DNA from: Pseudorhodobacter turbinis
Lineage (GTDB): Bacteria > Pseudomonadota > Alphaproteobacteria > Rhodobacterales > Rhodobacteraceae
Length of the DNA: 64,000 nucleotides
NCBI RefSeq assembly: GCF_005234135.1
Contig: NZ_CP039964.1
Location: 1,240,001 to 1,304,000 of the forward strand
Direction of reading: 5' to 3'
Both the position numbers and the translations under genes were made by a program. Below, piece after piece: positions 27,140 through 36,818 of the stretch. Below the pieces are notes generated by a model. The model was not told the DNA's origin. It searched no databases and worked only from the letters and a program-made list of their open reading frames with translations. Position 1 is the stretch's first letter; each line of letters begins with the position of its first letter.

Positions 27140-28227
27140 GTGGTGAGTTCGACCGGTCAGCGCAAGGGCTGCATTGAACCTATCAGCGGGTGTCACATAA
27201 CCAAGTGTTTTTCTTGGGCGCGTATTCAGCTTCAGCGCCACTTGGTCGAGATCGTCTTGGCTGAAGGATGATAGATCGGTGCCCTTAGGAAAATACTGTC
27301 GCAAAAGCCCATTGGTATTTTCGTTGCTTCCGCGTTGCCAAGGGCTTTGAGGATCACAGAAGTAGACAGAGATATCCGTCGTGACGCTGAACCTGGTATG
27401 ATATGCCAGCTCAGTGCCACGATCCCAAGTCAGCGATGCCATGACAGTTTTGGGAAGTTGGCCAACCTGCCGGATGAGTGCGTCCACCACGGTGTTGCTA
27501 TCTTTGCCTTTCACCTGAACCAGCATGACAAAGCGGGAAGTCCTTTCTACCAGCGTGGCGATGTGACTATTTTTGGCTCCGCTCAGCAGATCGCCTTCCC
27601 AATGGCCTGGTACCGCGCGATCCTCAATCTCTGCCGGTCTGTCCCGGATCGACACCGCATCAATAATCTGCCACGGGTCTGCCCCGCTGTGGTGGCCGTT
27701 TTACCCCGACGCATGATCCGACGGCTGCGTAGATGTGCCATCAGCTCTTTCTTCAGTACACTACGGGCTTGAATGAACAGGCTTTTATAGATCGTTTCGT
27801 GACTGACATGCATGGTCTCGTCTCCGTCGAACGTGATCCTGAGCCATCCCGCTATTTGCTGAGGTGACCATTGCTCCTGCAACTTCTGTGCCACCATGGC
27901 GCGCAAAGCAGAATGCGTCGCTCTCTCCTCAGCTTTCGCGGCGCGGTATGCTTTGCGCCCACCATTGCGAGTAATTTCTCGGCTTACCGTCGATGCTGAG
28001 CGTCCAAGGTCAGACGCAATGCGCTGCTGTGAATGGCCAGCACTCAAACTACGCGAGATCTCTTCACGCTCCGACTGCGTCAGGGACCCCGGTCGTCGTC
28101 GTCTAATCGCCGGCGCTATGCCGCCTTTAGCCACGACAATATCAAAAACCGAAGCTGCATGTTTGTCCAAAGCGCGGCCGATGTCGCTGAGCGACTCTCC
28201 GTTCTTCCAACGTGTCCAGAGTTCCAA
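27128..28227 (-). pseudogene. IS30-family transposase, frameshifted
   Basis: The first frame (28227-27583) carries the N-terminal helix-turn-helix domain of IS30 (SLTQSEREEISRSLSAGHSQ, then SASTVSREITRNGG). The second frame (27655-27128) carries the DDE domain: GHWEGDLLSGAKNSHI, ASLTWDRGTELAYH, SPWQRGSNENTNGLLRQYFP. The two overlap in different frames near 27600-27650, after RGRLLMRCRSGTDRQ, so a single frameshift splits the gene. The native start probably lies a few codons upstream of 28227 (LGRSGLSAEQKLELW). Confidence 0.88.
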
Positions 28228-28320
28228 CTTCTGTTCGGCGGATAAGCCGGAGCGACCAAGCGCAATCCTTTCAGGGCAGAGCCAAATACACCCTATTGCG
28301 CTGACCGGTTGAACTCACCA
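27140..28320 (-). mobile_element. IS30-family element inserted in the IS3-family OrfA
   Basis: About 1181 bp. Ends show imperfect inverted repeats of the form GTGGTGAGTTC(G/A)ACCGGTCAGCGCAA. Removing it with a 2-bp CG duplication restores the OrfA frame (AAA AAG GCG ATC TTC TTC GCG). Confidence 0.85.
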
Positions 28321-28389
28321 CGATCTTCTTCGCGAGCCAAAAGCCGTAAGGTTTGCCTTTATCGACACATGGAAGAAGATCTGGTCCAT

Positions 28390-28631
28390 AGAGTTTCTGT
28401 GTCATGTCTTGCGGGTTTCCTCTCGAGGCTTTCGTGCTTGGCGAACACGACCGATCAGCCAAACGCAACGGAGCGATATGGTGCTTTTGGCCCATATCCG
28501 TGAGCAGCATCGGCTCAGCCTGCAAAGCTATGGCCGTCCGCGCATGACCGAAGAATTGCAGGAACTGGGATTGAGTGTTGGCCACCGTAGAGTTGGACGG
28601 TTGATGCGTGAGAACGGGATAAAGATTGTTC
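28390..28631 (+). pseudogene. IS3-family OrfB, first part
   Basis: SSRGFRAWRTRPISQ through LSLQSYGRPRMTEELQ and HRRVGRLMRENGIKIV is the helical HTH_21 region of an IS3-family OrfB. It stops at the IS66 insertion and resumes at 31733. Confidence 0.8.
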
Positions 28632-28692
28632 GTAAACCTACGCCGAGGGCCGTCTGGATGGGCTGGGTTCTGATCGGTTACGGAGTGTCCTT

Positions 28693-29085
28693 ATGGCCGC
28701 ACACGAGAACACCCCCCGCATGCAAGTTTTATCTGTCTCTGACACGGGTCGTCGACGCCGTTGGACGGATGATGAGAAGATCCGGATCGTTGAGGAAAAC
28801 TTTGGCGATGGCGTGACATTGGCCGAGGTTGCGCGACGCCATGATATTTCGCGATCACAGCTTTACGATTGGCGATATAGGCACAAGAATGGGCTGCTTG
28901 CGGCGGGCCCGCAATTTTTGCGCGTTTTTCAGGTCGAAGACGGTTCTGGCCGTACGGATGTTCCAGCGCCGCCAGCGCCTGTATTGACGATAAACCTTGG
29001 CCCTCGGTGTCGTGTGTCGATCCCATCCGGCTTTGACATGGAGGCAGCAGCACGTTTGCTGAACAGTTTGACGGGGCGGCCATGA
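28693..29085 (+). CDS. tnpA: IS66-family accessory protein TnpA
   Basis: 130 residues with a helix-turn-helix (RRRWTDDEKIRIVEENFGDG, SRSQLYDWRYRHKNG) and a C-terminal domain ending AAARLLNSLTG, typical of IS66 TnpA. It overlaps tnpB by 4 bp. Confidence 0.92.
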   Translation: MAAHENTPRMQVLSVSDTGRRRRWTDDEKIRIVEENFGDGVTLAEVARRHDISRSQLYDWRYRHKNGLLAAGPQFLRVFQVEDGSGRTDVPAPPAPVLTINLGPRCRVSIPSGFDMEAAARLLNSLTGRP

Positions 29086-29432
29086 TCGCGCTTCCGGCGG
29101 GCACGAAGGTTTGGATTGCGGGTGGGGTGACGGATATGCGGCGCGGGATGAACACCTTGGCGTTGTCTGTCCAACAGGGACTTGGGCGTGACCCGCATGC
29201 CGGTGAGATATTCTGCTTTCGTGGGCGTAAAGGCGACTTGGTGAAATTGCTCTGGCATGACGGGGTTGGCATGTCGCTGTATCTGAAACGGCTTGAGGCG
29301 GGCAAGTTCATCTGGCCTGTGAGCCAGGACGGGACGGCTGTGGCGATATCATCTGCCCAGCTCGGTTATCTTCTGGAAGGGATCGACTGGCGTAATCCGC
29401 GTTGGACGCAAAGGCCCAGAACGGCTGGATAA
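29082..29432 (+). CDS. tnpB: IS66-family accessory protein TnpB
   Basis: 116 residues: VWIAGGVTDMRRGMNTLA, FCFRGRKGDLVKLLWHDGVG and AQLGYLLEGIDWRNP are the invariant blocks of IS66 TnpB (IS66 Orf2). Intact. It is required with TnpA for IS66 transposition. Confidence 0.95.
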   Translation: MIALPAGTKVWIAGGVTDMRRGMNTLALSVQQGLGRDPHAGEIFCFRGRKGDLVKLLWHDGVGMSLYLKRLEAGKFIWPVSQDGTAVAISSAQLGYLLEGIDWRNPRWTQRPRTAG

Positions 29433-29491
29433 TTTGCGGTGAGGCACCTGTCTTTATTGGCCTTTCGTGGCGTTCATGGTAGACATCTGCC

Positions 29492-31104
29492 ATGTCAGAT
29501 GCCGCCTTGCAAATCGCCGGATTAAGCGCTGCACTTGCCGCGCAGACCGCCCGTGCGCAGGCTGCGGAAGCCGAATTGGCGCAGGCCCGCGCTTTGGCAT
29601 CCTGCACGGACGCGATGATCTAGGAATTGAAGCTGGAGATCGCCAAGCTGCGGCGCGACAAATACGGCATCTCCTCCGAGCGCCGCGCGCGACTGATCGA
29701 TCAGCTGGAATTGCAGCTTGAAGAATTGGAAGCCACCGCCACCGAGGATGCGTTGGCGACTCAAGCAGCCGCTGCTGCAGACAAGATCAGCACCGTGCGC
29801 GCCTTCACGCGGCGCAAGCCTGTGCGCAAACCCTTTCCCGACCATCCATTGCCCGGCAGCGGTTTGCCTGCAAACCGTGGGAGGGTGCCGCGCGAACGTG
29901 TGGTGGTCGAGGCGCCGACCAGCTGCACCTGCTGTGGTTCGGACCGCATCGTGAAGATGGGCGAGGATGTCACCGAGACGCTGGAAGTGATCCCGCGTCA
30001 GTGGAAGGTGATCCAAACGGTCCGCGAGAAGTTCACCTGTCGGGCCTGCGAGAAGATCAGCCACCCGCCCCGTTCCATGCGATCCCGCGTGGATGGGCAG
30101 GACCGTAACTGATCGCCATGATCGCCTTTGATAAATACGGACAGCACCAGCCGCTGAACAGACAATCCGAACGGATTGCACGAGAAGGTATCGACCTCAG
30201 CCTGTCCACTCTGGCTGATCTGATTGGTCATGCCTGTGTCGCGCTGGCCCCGATCCATGCGCTGATCGAGCGTCATGTGCTGGACGGCGGCCGCCTGCAT
30301 GGTGATGACCGCCCATGGGATAGCGGCGCGCCGCCTGCCGCCTTCTTCAAGTTCTCAACAGATCGTCGGAAAGAACATCCGACCCGGCATCTGGCCGGAT
30401 GGTGTGGTGTGCTGCAGTCGGACGTCTATGGCGGCTACAATGACCTGTATCTGGCAGATCGCAGCCCGGGTCCGGTGCGCTCTGCGCTGTGTTGGAGCCA
30501 TGCAAGGCGCAAGTTTTTCGAGCTAGCCGATATCAAAGCCATCGCCCGCAAGGGCAAAAAGGTTGCAGAAGAGATCTCGCCCATTGCGTTCGACGCCGTG
30601 ACGCGGATCGATGCCATCTTCGCTGTCGAGCGTGAAATCACTGGCCTGTCAGCCGCAGCGCGTCATGAAGTTCGCCAGCAGCGGGTCGCGCCGCTGGTCA
30701 ATGATCTGCATGACTGGATGCGGGCCGAGCGGGCACGGATGTCAAAGCACAACCCTGTCGCTAAGGCGATCAATTACATGCTCGACGGGACAGGTCGCTG
30801 GGACGCCTTTACTGCCTTCCTTGATGATGGGCGCCTCTGCCTGACCAACAATGCCGCCGAGCGTGCCCTGCGCGGCATCGCATTGGGCAGAAAATCATGG
30901 CTTTTTGCAGGGTCTGAACGTGGTGGCGACAGGGCAGCCTTCATGTATAGCCTCATCGTCACGGCAAAGATGAACGACATCGACCCTCAGGCATGGCTGG
31001 TCGATGTGCTCGCCCGTCTGCCGGATATCCCGATCTCGCGCGTGCATGAATTGCTGCCTTGGTATTGGAAGACCGCAACAGAATTGAAGAGGATTGCCGC
31101 ATGA
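29492..31104 (+). pseudogene. tnpC: IS66-family transposase TnpC, decayed
   Basis: Three lesions are visible. A TAG replaces a codon after ARALASCTDAMI (near 29621). The frame shifts near 30075-30110, between HPPRS and LIAFDKYGQHQPLNRQ. About 20 residues are missing between LHGDDRPWD and GAPPAAFF, where relatives carry an extra segment. The zinc region (CTCCGSDRIVKMGEDV) and the DDE domain (LQSDVYGGYNDLY, CWSHARRKFFE, LTNNAAERALRGIALGRKSW) are otherwise recognisable. No active transposase is expected. Confidence 0.88.
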
Positions 31105-31694
31105 CGCTGGTCGCACGTCTCAAGGTGACATTATCCGATGTAGAGCCTCAGGTGCTGCGGCGCTTCGATGTGCCACTCAAGATCAAGCTGAACCGCCTGC
31201 ACGACGTGATCCAGGCCGCGATGGGATGGACCGACAGCCACCTTTATGAGTTCCGGGCCGGCGGTGTTGGCTGGGGCGCGCCAGATCCTGACGGCTATTA
31301 CGATGGCCCGCTGCCCGCGAACAAATCCAGCCTGCTGGATGTCGTCGAAGATGTCGGCACCAAGGCCATCTATGACTTCGGCGACAACTGGCACCATGTG
31401 ATCAAGGTCGAGAAAATCGATGATGCCATCCCAGGTGCTGCATATCCGCGCCTTGTCAGGGCCATCGGGGCATGCCCCCCTGAAGATGTGGGTGGATTCC
31501 CCGGATATGCCGACTTCGTTGACGCCATGGCCGACCCCAAACACGAAAAACACCACCGAATGCTGGAATGGTATGGGGAAAAGTTCGGCCCTGAAGAGGC
31601 AGAGATCGGTCGCATCCTCGACAACTTCGAGCGCCTCGCCAAAAAGTGGACCCCAAAACCCCGCAAACCAAAGGCAGTTCCAAAACCCGTTTGA
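31101..31694 (+). CDS. Plasmid pRiA4b ORF-3-like protein, IS66 passenger
   Basis: A 197-residue protein with the signature of the pRiA4b ORF-3 family: KIKLNRLHDVIQAAMGWTDS, LYEFRAGG, then YDFGDNWHHVIKVEKI and PPEDVGGFPGYADFV. The ATG overlaps the tnpC stop as ATGA, so it is translationally coupled and lies inside the IS66 ends. Its function is unknown. Such genes travel with IS66 elements in several alphaproteobacteria. Unlike tnpC, it is intact. Confidence 0.85.
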   Translation: MTLVARLKVTLSDVEPQVLRRFDVPLKIKLNRLHDVIQAAMGWTDSHLYEFRAGGVGWGAPDPDGYYDGPLPANKSSLLDVVEDVGTKAIYDFGDNWHHVIKVEKIDDAIPGAAYPRLVRAIGACPPEDVGGFPGYADFVDAMADPKHEKHHRMLEWYGEKFGPEEAEIGRILDNFERLAKKWTPKPRKPKAVPKPV

Positions 31695-31732
31695 TCAATA
31701 GGGCACGTCAGCGGCCTTCGGCGGATGCTTAC

Positions 31733-31893
31733 ACTTGTTCGAACCCGCAAACATAAAGTCACGACTGACGGCAATCATCGCTTCAATATTGCGCCTAATC
31801 TGCTGGATCAAGATTTCTTAGCCACTGGTCCCAATCAAAAATGGGCTGGAGACATATCCTACATCTGGACCGACGAGGGCTGGTTGTGGTCGA
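31733..31893 (+). pseudogene. IS3-family OrfB, second part
   Basis: RTRKHKVTTDGNHRFNIAPN then QKWAGDISYIWTDEGWLW, including the first catalytic Asp. Truncated at the junction with nadC sequence. Confidence 0.8.
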
Positions 31894-32032
31894 TGGCCGC
31901 CTGATTATCGAGGCTGGCGGAAACGTCACCCGACAGCGGATTGCCTCCATCGCCGCGACGGGCGTTGATTTCATATCCTCAGGCGCGCTTACACATTCGG
32001 CCCGTACCGTTGATCTTGGTCTGGATTTTTAA
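31889..32032 (+). pseudogene. nadC: Nicotinate-nucleotide pyrophosphorylase (NadC), C-terminal fragment
   Basis: About 47 residues: LIIEAGGNVTRQRIASIAAT then GVDFISSGALTHSARTVDLG, the last two strands and helices of the NadC barrel, with a native-looking stop. All upstream NadC sequence is missing. NadC makes nicotinate mononucleotide from quinolinate in NAD synthesis; an intact copy must lie elsewhere if the organism makes NAD de novo. Confidence 0.75.
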
Positions 32033-32152
32033 ACATCCACCAAGACCCCTACCCTTTCGGGACAGCCCCGCCGATCAGGCAGAACGCGGACATTGTGCCG
32101 CCCGCCGCGGGGGCGCATTCAAGCACAATTAAATACGCCCCCAATATGCCAC

Positions 32153-32166
32153 TTGAGATATGTCAA
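32153..32166 (+). promoter_or_regulatory. FNR/DNR-type box upstream of the nos operon
   Basis: TTGAGATATGTCAA is an inverted repeat with TTGA/TCAA half-sites and the spacing used by Crp/FNR-family regulators (FNR, DNR, NnrR). It lies 36 bp before the first nos-operon start, so oxygen- and/or NO-responsive activation is likely. Confidence 0.7.
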
Positions 32167-32201
32167 TGTGAACGGGCCGGAACACCTCTAGTGTGGGCGC
32201 T

Positions 32202-32666
32202 ATGAAACGCGCCGCTTCTCTCATTTTCAGCTTGCTACTTGCAATGAGCCTTACTTTGTATGGCCCATCACGCACAGCTGCAGCTATTAGCAGCGACTCA
32301 GCCTTTACCATGGAAATCTGCGCTGACGGTGTTTCCAAGGTTGTGCGTGTCGATTTTGACGGCGTGCCTGTTGAGCCCGCCGATGGTTGTCCCGATTGCC
32401 CTGTTTGCTGTGACCTGTTCGCCGCGCAGGCAACGCTTTTGGGGGATAGGCCCCAGGACGTCTTCTCGGCAAAAGCCATAGACGCGCTGCCGCTTCTCGA
32501 TACGCCTTATATCTACAAACGAAATACACGCCCCATGCCGCGTGGCCCCCCGGCCATGCACAAAACGATGCTGACCACGCCAAAGCTGTACCTGATTGAT
32601 CAGGTGCGGTACGGCCATAAAACACGCAGCGACGGGCGCCCAGTTCTCAAGGACGCCACCGCATGA
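32202..32666 (+). CDS. Small exported Cys-rich protein preceding nosR (DUF2946-like)
   Basis: 154 residues. The N-terminal hydrophobic segment (SLIFSLLLAMSLTLYG) is a probable signal peptide or anchor. A GCPDCPVCCDLF cluster near residue 67 resembles the Cys/His cluster of DUF2946-type proteins seen near copper genes. Start ATG 32202; GTG 32193 is possible. The stop overlaps the nosR ATG (ATGA), so it is the first gene of the nos operon. A role in copper supply to NosZ is inference. Confidence 0.65.
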   Translation: MKRAASLIFSLLLAMSLTLYGPSRTAAAISSDSAFTMEICADGVSKVVRVDFDGVPVEPADGCPDCPVCCDLFAAQATLLGDRPQDVFSAKAIDALPLLDTPYIYKRNTRPMPRGPPAMHKTMLTTPKLYLIDQVRYGHKTRSDGRPVLKDATA

Positions 32667-34864
32667 AGATCCTTCCCCACCTTCTCAAAACGATTGCATT
32701 TGCCGTTCTGTTGCTCTTTTGCGGGCTTCCGGCCATGGCTGAAACGGTCCTGTCCAAACTTTTGCCCGATGTTAAAGCCGGGGAATTGGTAGAGGGGGCT
32801 GACGCATTCGGCGCCCTCCATCCCGAAGTTGCAGCGGTTGAGGTTCTCAAAGGGGGGGAGCGTATCGGCTGGGCCTTTGTCACCTCGGACTATGTTTCGA
32901 CGACAGGCTATTCGGGCAAGCCAATTCACACCATGGTTGCGGTAGATGACGCCGCACAGGTTATCGGTGTTGAACTTGTCAAACACTCAGAGCCGATTAT
33001 CCTGATCGGCATCCCTGATTCCAAGATCAAAGCGCTGGTGCATGGCTACACCGGGCTGGATCTGGTGGCCGAGGCCGAGTCTGGCGGATCATCACACCAG
33101 CTTGATATTATTTCCGGCGCCACAGTGACCATTATGGTGATCGACGATTCCATCGTTCGGTCGGGCCTGAAAGTTGCACGGCAACTCGGGCTTGGCGGGC
33201 TGGCGGTCGAAGAGGCAGGCACCGGCCCTCAATTCGAGATCAACCCCGATGCAAAAGCCGCGTCTGACTGGATGACGCTTGAGGGGGACGGCACGCTGCG
33301 CCGCCTGTCGCTGGATGTCGGGCAGGTCAATGCCGCCTTTGCCGCGATGGATGACCCGCGCGCCGCCAAACGCGCGCTGACCGAAGCGCCTGAAACCACC
33401 TTTATCGAAATGCAGGTCGCATTGGTGTCACACCCTGCAATCGGGCGCGCGATATTGGGGGACGCTGTTGCACAGAATATCGAAGACTGGCTTGACGAGG
33501 GCGACCACGCGATCGCGATCGTCGGGCGCGGGCTTTATTCGTTCAAGGGTTCCGGCTATGTGCGCGGCGGAATTTTTGACCGTATCGTGCTGATCCAAAA
33601 CGATGTCTCGGTGCGGTTCCGTGACCGGATGCACAAGCGGATCAACACCATAGCCGCTGACGGCGCGCCCGCCTTTAACGAGGCTGACCTGTTCAAGATC
33701 CCTGCAGACAGCGGGTTTGACCCAACCCAACCGTTCCGCATCCAGCTGTTGGTGCACCGTGACGTGGCCGCCATTGAAAAGGTCTTTACGACCTTCGATC
33801 TGGGCTATCAACTTCCGCCCATCTACGTCCGTGCTGTTGCACCGCCAGAAGCCGCCGCGGTACCGGCCGCCGTTGCGCAAGTCACCGATCAGTCCGAACT
33901 GGACGCGCAACAAGCCCTTTGGAAGCGCATCTGGGAAAGCAAAACCACCGAGATCATCGTGCTGGGCGTGATGTTGACCATTCTTACGGTGGTGTTCTTT
34001 TTCCAATCCTTTGCCACCCGCAACGAGCGTTGGTTCTTCTGGTTCCGCATGACGTTCCTTACCGTCACGCTGGTTTATCTGGGCTGGTATGCCAATGCGC
34101 AACTGTCGGTCGTCAACCTGATGGCCCTGTTCGGCTCGTTGATTTCAGGCTTTAGCTGGCAGGCGTTCTTGCTTGATCCGCTGACCTTCATCTTGTGGTT
34201 TGCCGTTGCTGCGGCGCTGCTGTTCTGGGGGCGCGGGGCCTATTGCGGCTGGCTTTGCCCCTTTGGCGCGCTTCAGGAATTGCTCAACCGGATCGGGCGC
34301 GCATTGCACATCCCGCAATGGACCCTGCCATGGGGCCTGCACGAACGCCTGTGGCCGCTGAAATACATGATCTTCCTTGGACTGTTCGGCGTATCCCTGA
34401 CCAGCATCGAGCAGGCCGAACGTCTGGCCGAGGTGGAGCCGTTCAAGACGGCAATCATCCTCAACTTCGTGCGGGCATGGCCGTTTGTCGCCTATGTCGG
34501 GGCGCTGCTGGTTGCGGGTCTGTTTGTAGAACGGTTCTTTTGCCGCTACCTCTGCCCGCTTGGCGCGGCGCTGGCCATTCCTGCGCGGTTGCGCATGTTT
34601 GACTGGCTCAAGCGCTACCATGAGTGTGGCAACCCGTGCCAGACCTGCGCCCATCAATGCCCCGTTCAGGCAATCCACCCAACCGGTGAGATTAACCCCA
34701 ACGAATGCATCAACTGCCTGCATTGCCAAGTGCTTTACCAGTCAAAAACAACTTGCCCCGTTGTCATCAAAAAGATGAAGCGGCGCAGCAAAGACGCAAG
34801 CGGGCCGGACCTGACACGCTATGTCGGGCACCCCAACCAACACCCTAAACCTCCTACAACATGA
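32663..34864 (+). CDS. nosR: Nitrous oxide reductase electron-transfer/regulatory protein NosR
   Basis: 733 residues, full length. A signal peptide is followed by a periplasmic FMN-binding domain (residues 60-180). Its DIISGATVT motif carries the Thr that is covalently flavinylated, presumably by NosX encoded downstream. After residue 420 there are about five membrane helices. Cytoplasmic [11 protein letters not shown] and [11 protein letters not shown] motifs follow, then two 4Fe-4S clusters ([13 protein letters not shown] and [11 protein letters not shown]). NosR passes electrons from the quinol pool toward NosZ and is needed for its expression. The stop overlaps an ATG just before nosZ. 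Confidence 0.97.
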   Translation: MKILPHLLKTIAFAVLLLFCGLPAMAETVLSKLLPDVKAGELVEGADAFGALHPEVAAVEVLKGGERIGWAFVTSDYVSTTGYSGKPIHTMVAVDDAAQVIGVELVKHSEPIILIGIPDSKIKALVHGYTGLDLVAEAESGGSSHQLDIISGATVTIMVIDDSIVRSGLKVARQLGLGGLAVEEAGTGPQFEINPDAKAASDWMTLEGDGTLRRLSLDVGQVNAAFAAMDDPRAAKRALTEAPETTFIEMQVALVSHPAIGRAILGDAVAQNIEDWLDEGDHAIAIVGRGLYSFKGSGYVRGGIFDRIVLIQNDVSVRFRDRMHKRINTIAADGAPAFNEADLFKIPADSGFDPTQPFRIQLLVHRDVAAIEKVFTTFDLGYQLPPIYVRAVAPPEAAAVPAAVAQVTDQSELDAQQALWKRIWESKTTEIIVLGVMLTILTVVFFFQSFATRNERWFFWFRMTFLTVTLVYLGWYANAQLSVVNLMALFGSLISGFSWQAFLLDPLTFILWFAVAAALLFWGRGAYCGWLCPFGALQELLNRIGRALHIPQWTLPWGLHERLWPLKYMIFLGLFGVSLTSIEQAERLAEVEPFKTAIILNFVRAWPFVAYVGALLVAGLFVERFFCRYLCPLGAALAIPARLRMFDWLKRYHECGNPCQTCAHQCPVQAIHPTGEINPNECINCLHCQVLYQSKTTCPVVIKKMKRRSKDASGPDLTRYVGHPNQHPKPPTT

Positions 34865-34875
34865 AAGGAAAAACC

Positions 34876-36816
34876 ATGTCAGAGGATAAAAGACTGCCGA
34901 TTTCACGCCGAAGCCTGCTGAGTGCGACTGCAGGGGGTGCTGCCCTTGCCGGCGCATTCGGTTCGCGCGCGATGCTTGCCGGCGGGGCCGTTGCCGGTGC
35001 GGCGACTTTGGCCAGCGCCACAAGTGCAAAAGCGTCCGATGGTGCCAGTGTCGCCCCCGGCCAGCTTGACGAATACTACGGCTTCTGGTCTTCGGGCCAA
35101 TGCGGTGAAATGCGTATTCTGGGCCTGCCCTCCATGCGTGAGCTGATGCGCGTACCAGTGTTCAACACCTGCTCCGCAACCGGTTGGGGCATCACCAACG
35201 AATCCAAGAAAATCCTGACCGAAGGTCTGACACAAAAGACCAAAGACCAGCTTGCGGCCAACGGTCATCTGTTCCCGCCAAACGGCGACTTGCACCACCC
35301 GCATATGTCCTTCACCGAGGGCAAATATGACGGACGCTTCTTGTTCATGAATGACAAGGCCAACACCCGCGTTGCCCGCGTTCGTTGTGACGTGATGAAA
35401 TGCGACAAGATCATCGAGATCCCCAATGCCAAGGCGATCCACGGTCTGCGCCCCCAACGCTGGCCCCGCACGGATTACGTCTTTTGCAACGGCGAAGACG
35501 AAGTGCCGATGATCAACGACGGCAAAATTCTGGACGAGCCCGAAAAATACGTGAACTTCTACACCGCTGTGAACGCTGATGAAATGACAGTGGCGTGGCA
35601 GGTGATGGTGTCGGGCAACCTCGACAACACCGATTGCGATTATGACGGCAAATATGCCTTCTCGACCTCTTACAACTCGGAAATGGGCATGACCCTTGCC
35701 GATATGACCGAGTCCGACATGGACCATGTTGTTGTGTTCAACATCAAAGAGATCGAGGCAGGCATCGCAGCCGGTGACTTTATCGAACTGAACGGCGTTA
35801 AGGTGCTGGACGGGCGTAAGGGGCAAAACAAGAAATACACCCGCTACATCCCGATCCCGAACAACCCGCACGGCTGTAACATGGCACCGGACAAGATCCA
35901 CCTTTGCATCGCGGGCAAACTGTCGCCCACGGTCTCGGTAATCGATGTGCGCAAACTTGATGCTGTGTTCGACGAAGATGCCGATCCACGCAGCGTTGTC
36001 GTGGCCGAGCCGGAGCTGGGCCTTGGGCCATTGCACACCTGTTTTGACGGTGCCGGTCGCGCCTATACCACGCTGTTCCTGGACAGCCAGGTTGTTGTTT
36101 GGGACATTGCCAAGGCGATCGAGCTTTACAATGGCGCGGATGTTGATCCCATCATCACGAAAGAGGATGTGCACTATCAGCCCGGTCACAACTCTACCGT
36201 GATGGGCGAAACCTTGGAAGCATCGGCCAAGTACTATTTGACGATGAACAAATTCTCCAAGGACCGTTACCTCAATGTTGGCCCGCTGAAGCCCGAGAAC
36301 GAGCAGTTGTTCGCAATCGACGGTGACAAGCTGACGCTGATCCATGATGGCCCGACATTTGCCGAACCGCATGATGCGATTATCGTTGATCCCTCAAAGA
36401 TCAATCCAAAATCGGTCTGGGACCGGAATGATCCGATGTGGGCAGATGCGCGCACGCAGGCAGAGGCCGACGGGATTGACCTTGACGACTGGCAAGACAC
36501 CGTCATTCGCGATGGCAACAAAGTACGCGTTTACATGTCAAGCCAGGCGCCAAACTTTGCGCTGGAAAGCTTTACTGTGAAGCAAGGCGACGAAGTCACC
36601 GTCTATGTGACAAACCTTGATGACATCGACGACCTGACACACGGCTTTACCATGGGCAACCACGGTGTCGCGATGGAAGTGGCACCTCAGGCGACCGCTT
36701 CGGTCACCTTCGTTGCGGCCACTCCGGGTGTTTTCTGGTACTATTGCCAGTGGTTCTGCCACGCCCTCCACATGGAGATGCGCGGCCGGATGTTTGTTGA
36801 ACCAAAGGACGCATAA
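34876..36816 (+). CDS. nosZ: Nitrous oxide reductase NosZ (clade I, Tat-exported)
   Basis: 646 residues. The Tat signal is [18 protein letters not shown], which places it in the clade I type. The seven-bladed propeller holds the CuZ-ligand His motifs, including [39 protein letters not shown] and EPHDAI. The C-terminal cupredoxin domain has the CuA site [20 protein letters not shown] 34876 is chosen for the AAGGAA before it; ATG 34861 overlaps the nosR stop but has no such site. It reduces N2O to N2 in the periplasm. Complete and apparently functional. Confidence 0.97.
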   Translation: MSEDKRLPISRRSLLSATAGGAALAGAFGSRAMLAGGAVAGAATLASATSAKASDGASVAPGQLDEYYGFWSSGQCGEMRILGLPSMRELMRVPVFNTCSATGWGITNESKKILTEGLTQKTKDQLAANGHLFPPNGDLHHPHMSFTEGKYDGRFLFMNDKANTRVARVRCDVMKCDKIIEIPNAKAIHGLRPQRWPRTDYVFCNGEDEVPMINDGKILDEPEKYVNFYTAVNADEMTVAWQVMVSGNLDNTDCDYDGKYAFSTSYNSEMGMTLADMTESDMDHVVVFNIKEIEAGIAAGDFIELNGVKVLDGRKGQNKKYTRYIPIPNNPHGCNMAPDKIHLCIAGKLSPTVSVIDVRKLDAVFDEDADPRSVVVAEPELGLGPLHTCFDGAGRAYTTLFLDSQVVVWDIAKAIELYNGADVDPIITKEDVHYQPGHNSTVMGETLEASAKYYLTMNKFSKDRYLNVGPLKPENEQLFAIDGDKLTLIHDGPTFAEPHDAIIVDPSKINPKSVWDRNDPMWADARTQAEADGIDLDDWQDTVIRDGNKVRVYMSSQAPNFALESFTVKQGDEVTVYVTNLDDIDDLTHGFTMGNHGVAMEVAPQATASVTFVAATPGVFWYYCQWFCHALHMEMRGRMFVEPKDA

Positions 36817-36818
36817 AA

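Larger units (their letters stand above)
28632..31732 (+). mobile_element. IS66-family element with a passenger gene
   Basis: 3101 bp; ends GTAA(A/G)C..CGCCGA(G/A)GGCCG as inverted repeats. Flanking octamers GATTGTTC and ACTTGTTC agree at six of eight bases, consistent with the 8-bp duplication of IS66 elements after two changes. It contains tnpA, tnpB, a broken tnpC and a pRiA4b-ORF-3-like gene. Confidence 0.88.
26849..31893 (+). mobile_element. IS3-family element split by nested IS30- and IS66-family insertions
   Basis: Pieces 26849-27139, 28321-28631 and 31733-31893 belong to one IS3-family element. OrfA (from 26912, MAPRYSDEFRRDAVRITTTS) continues across the IS30 element as EILKKA/IFFASQKP. 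OrfB continues across the IS66 element as NGIKIV/RTRKHKVTTDG. OrfB then ends after QKWAGDISYIWTDEGWLW, before the second and third catalytic acids, where it joins a nadC fragment. The element is dead. Confidence 0.85.
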
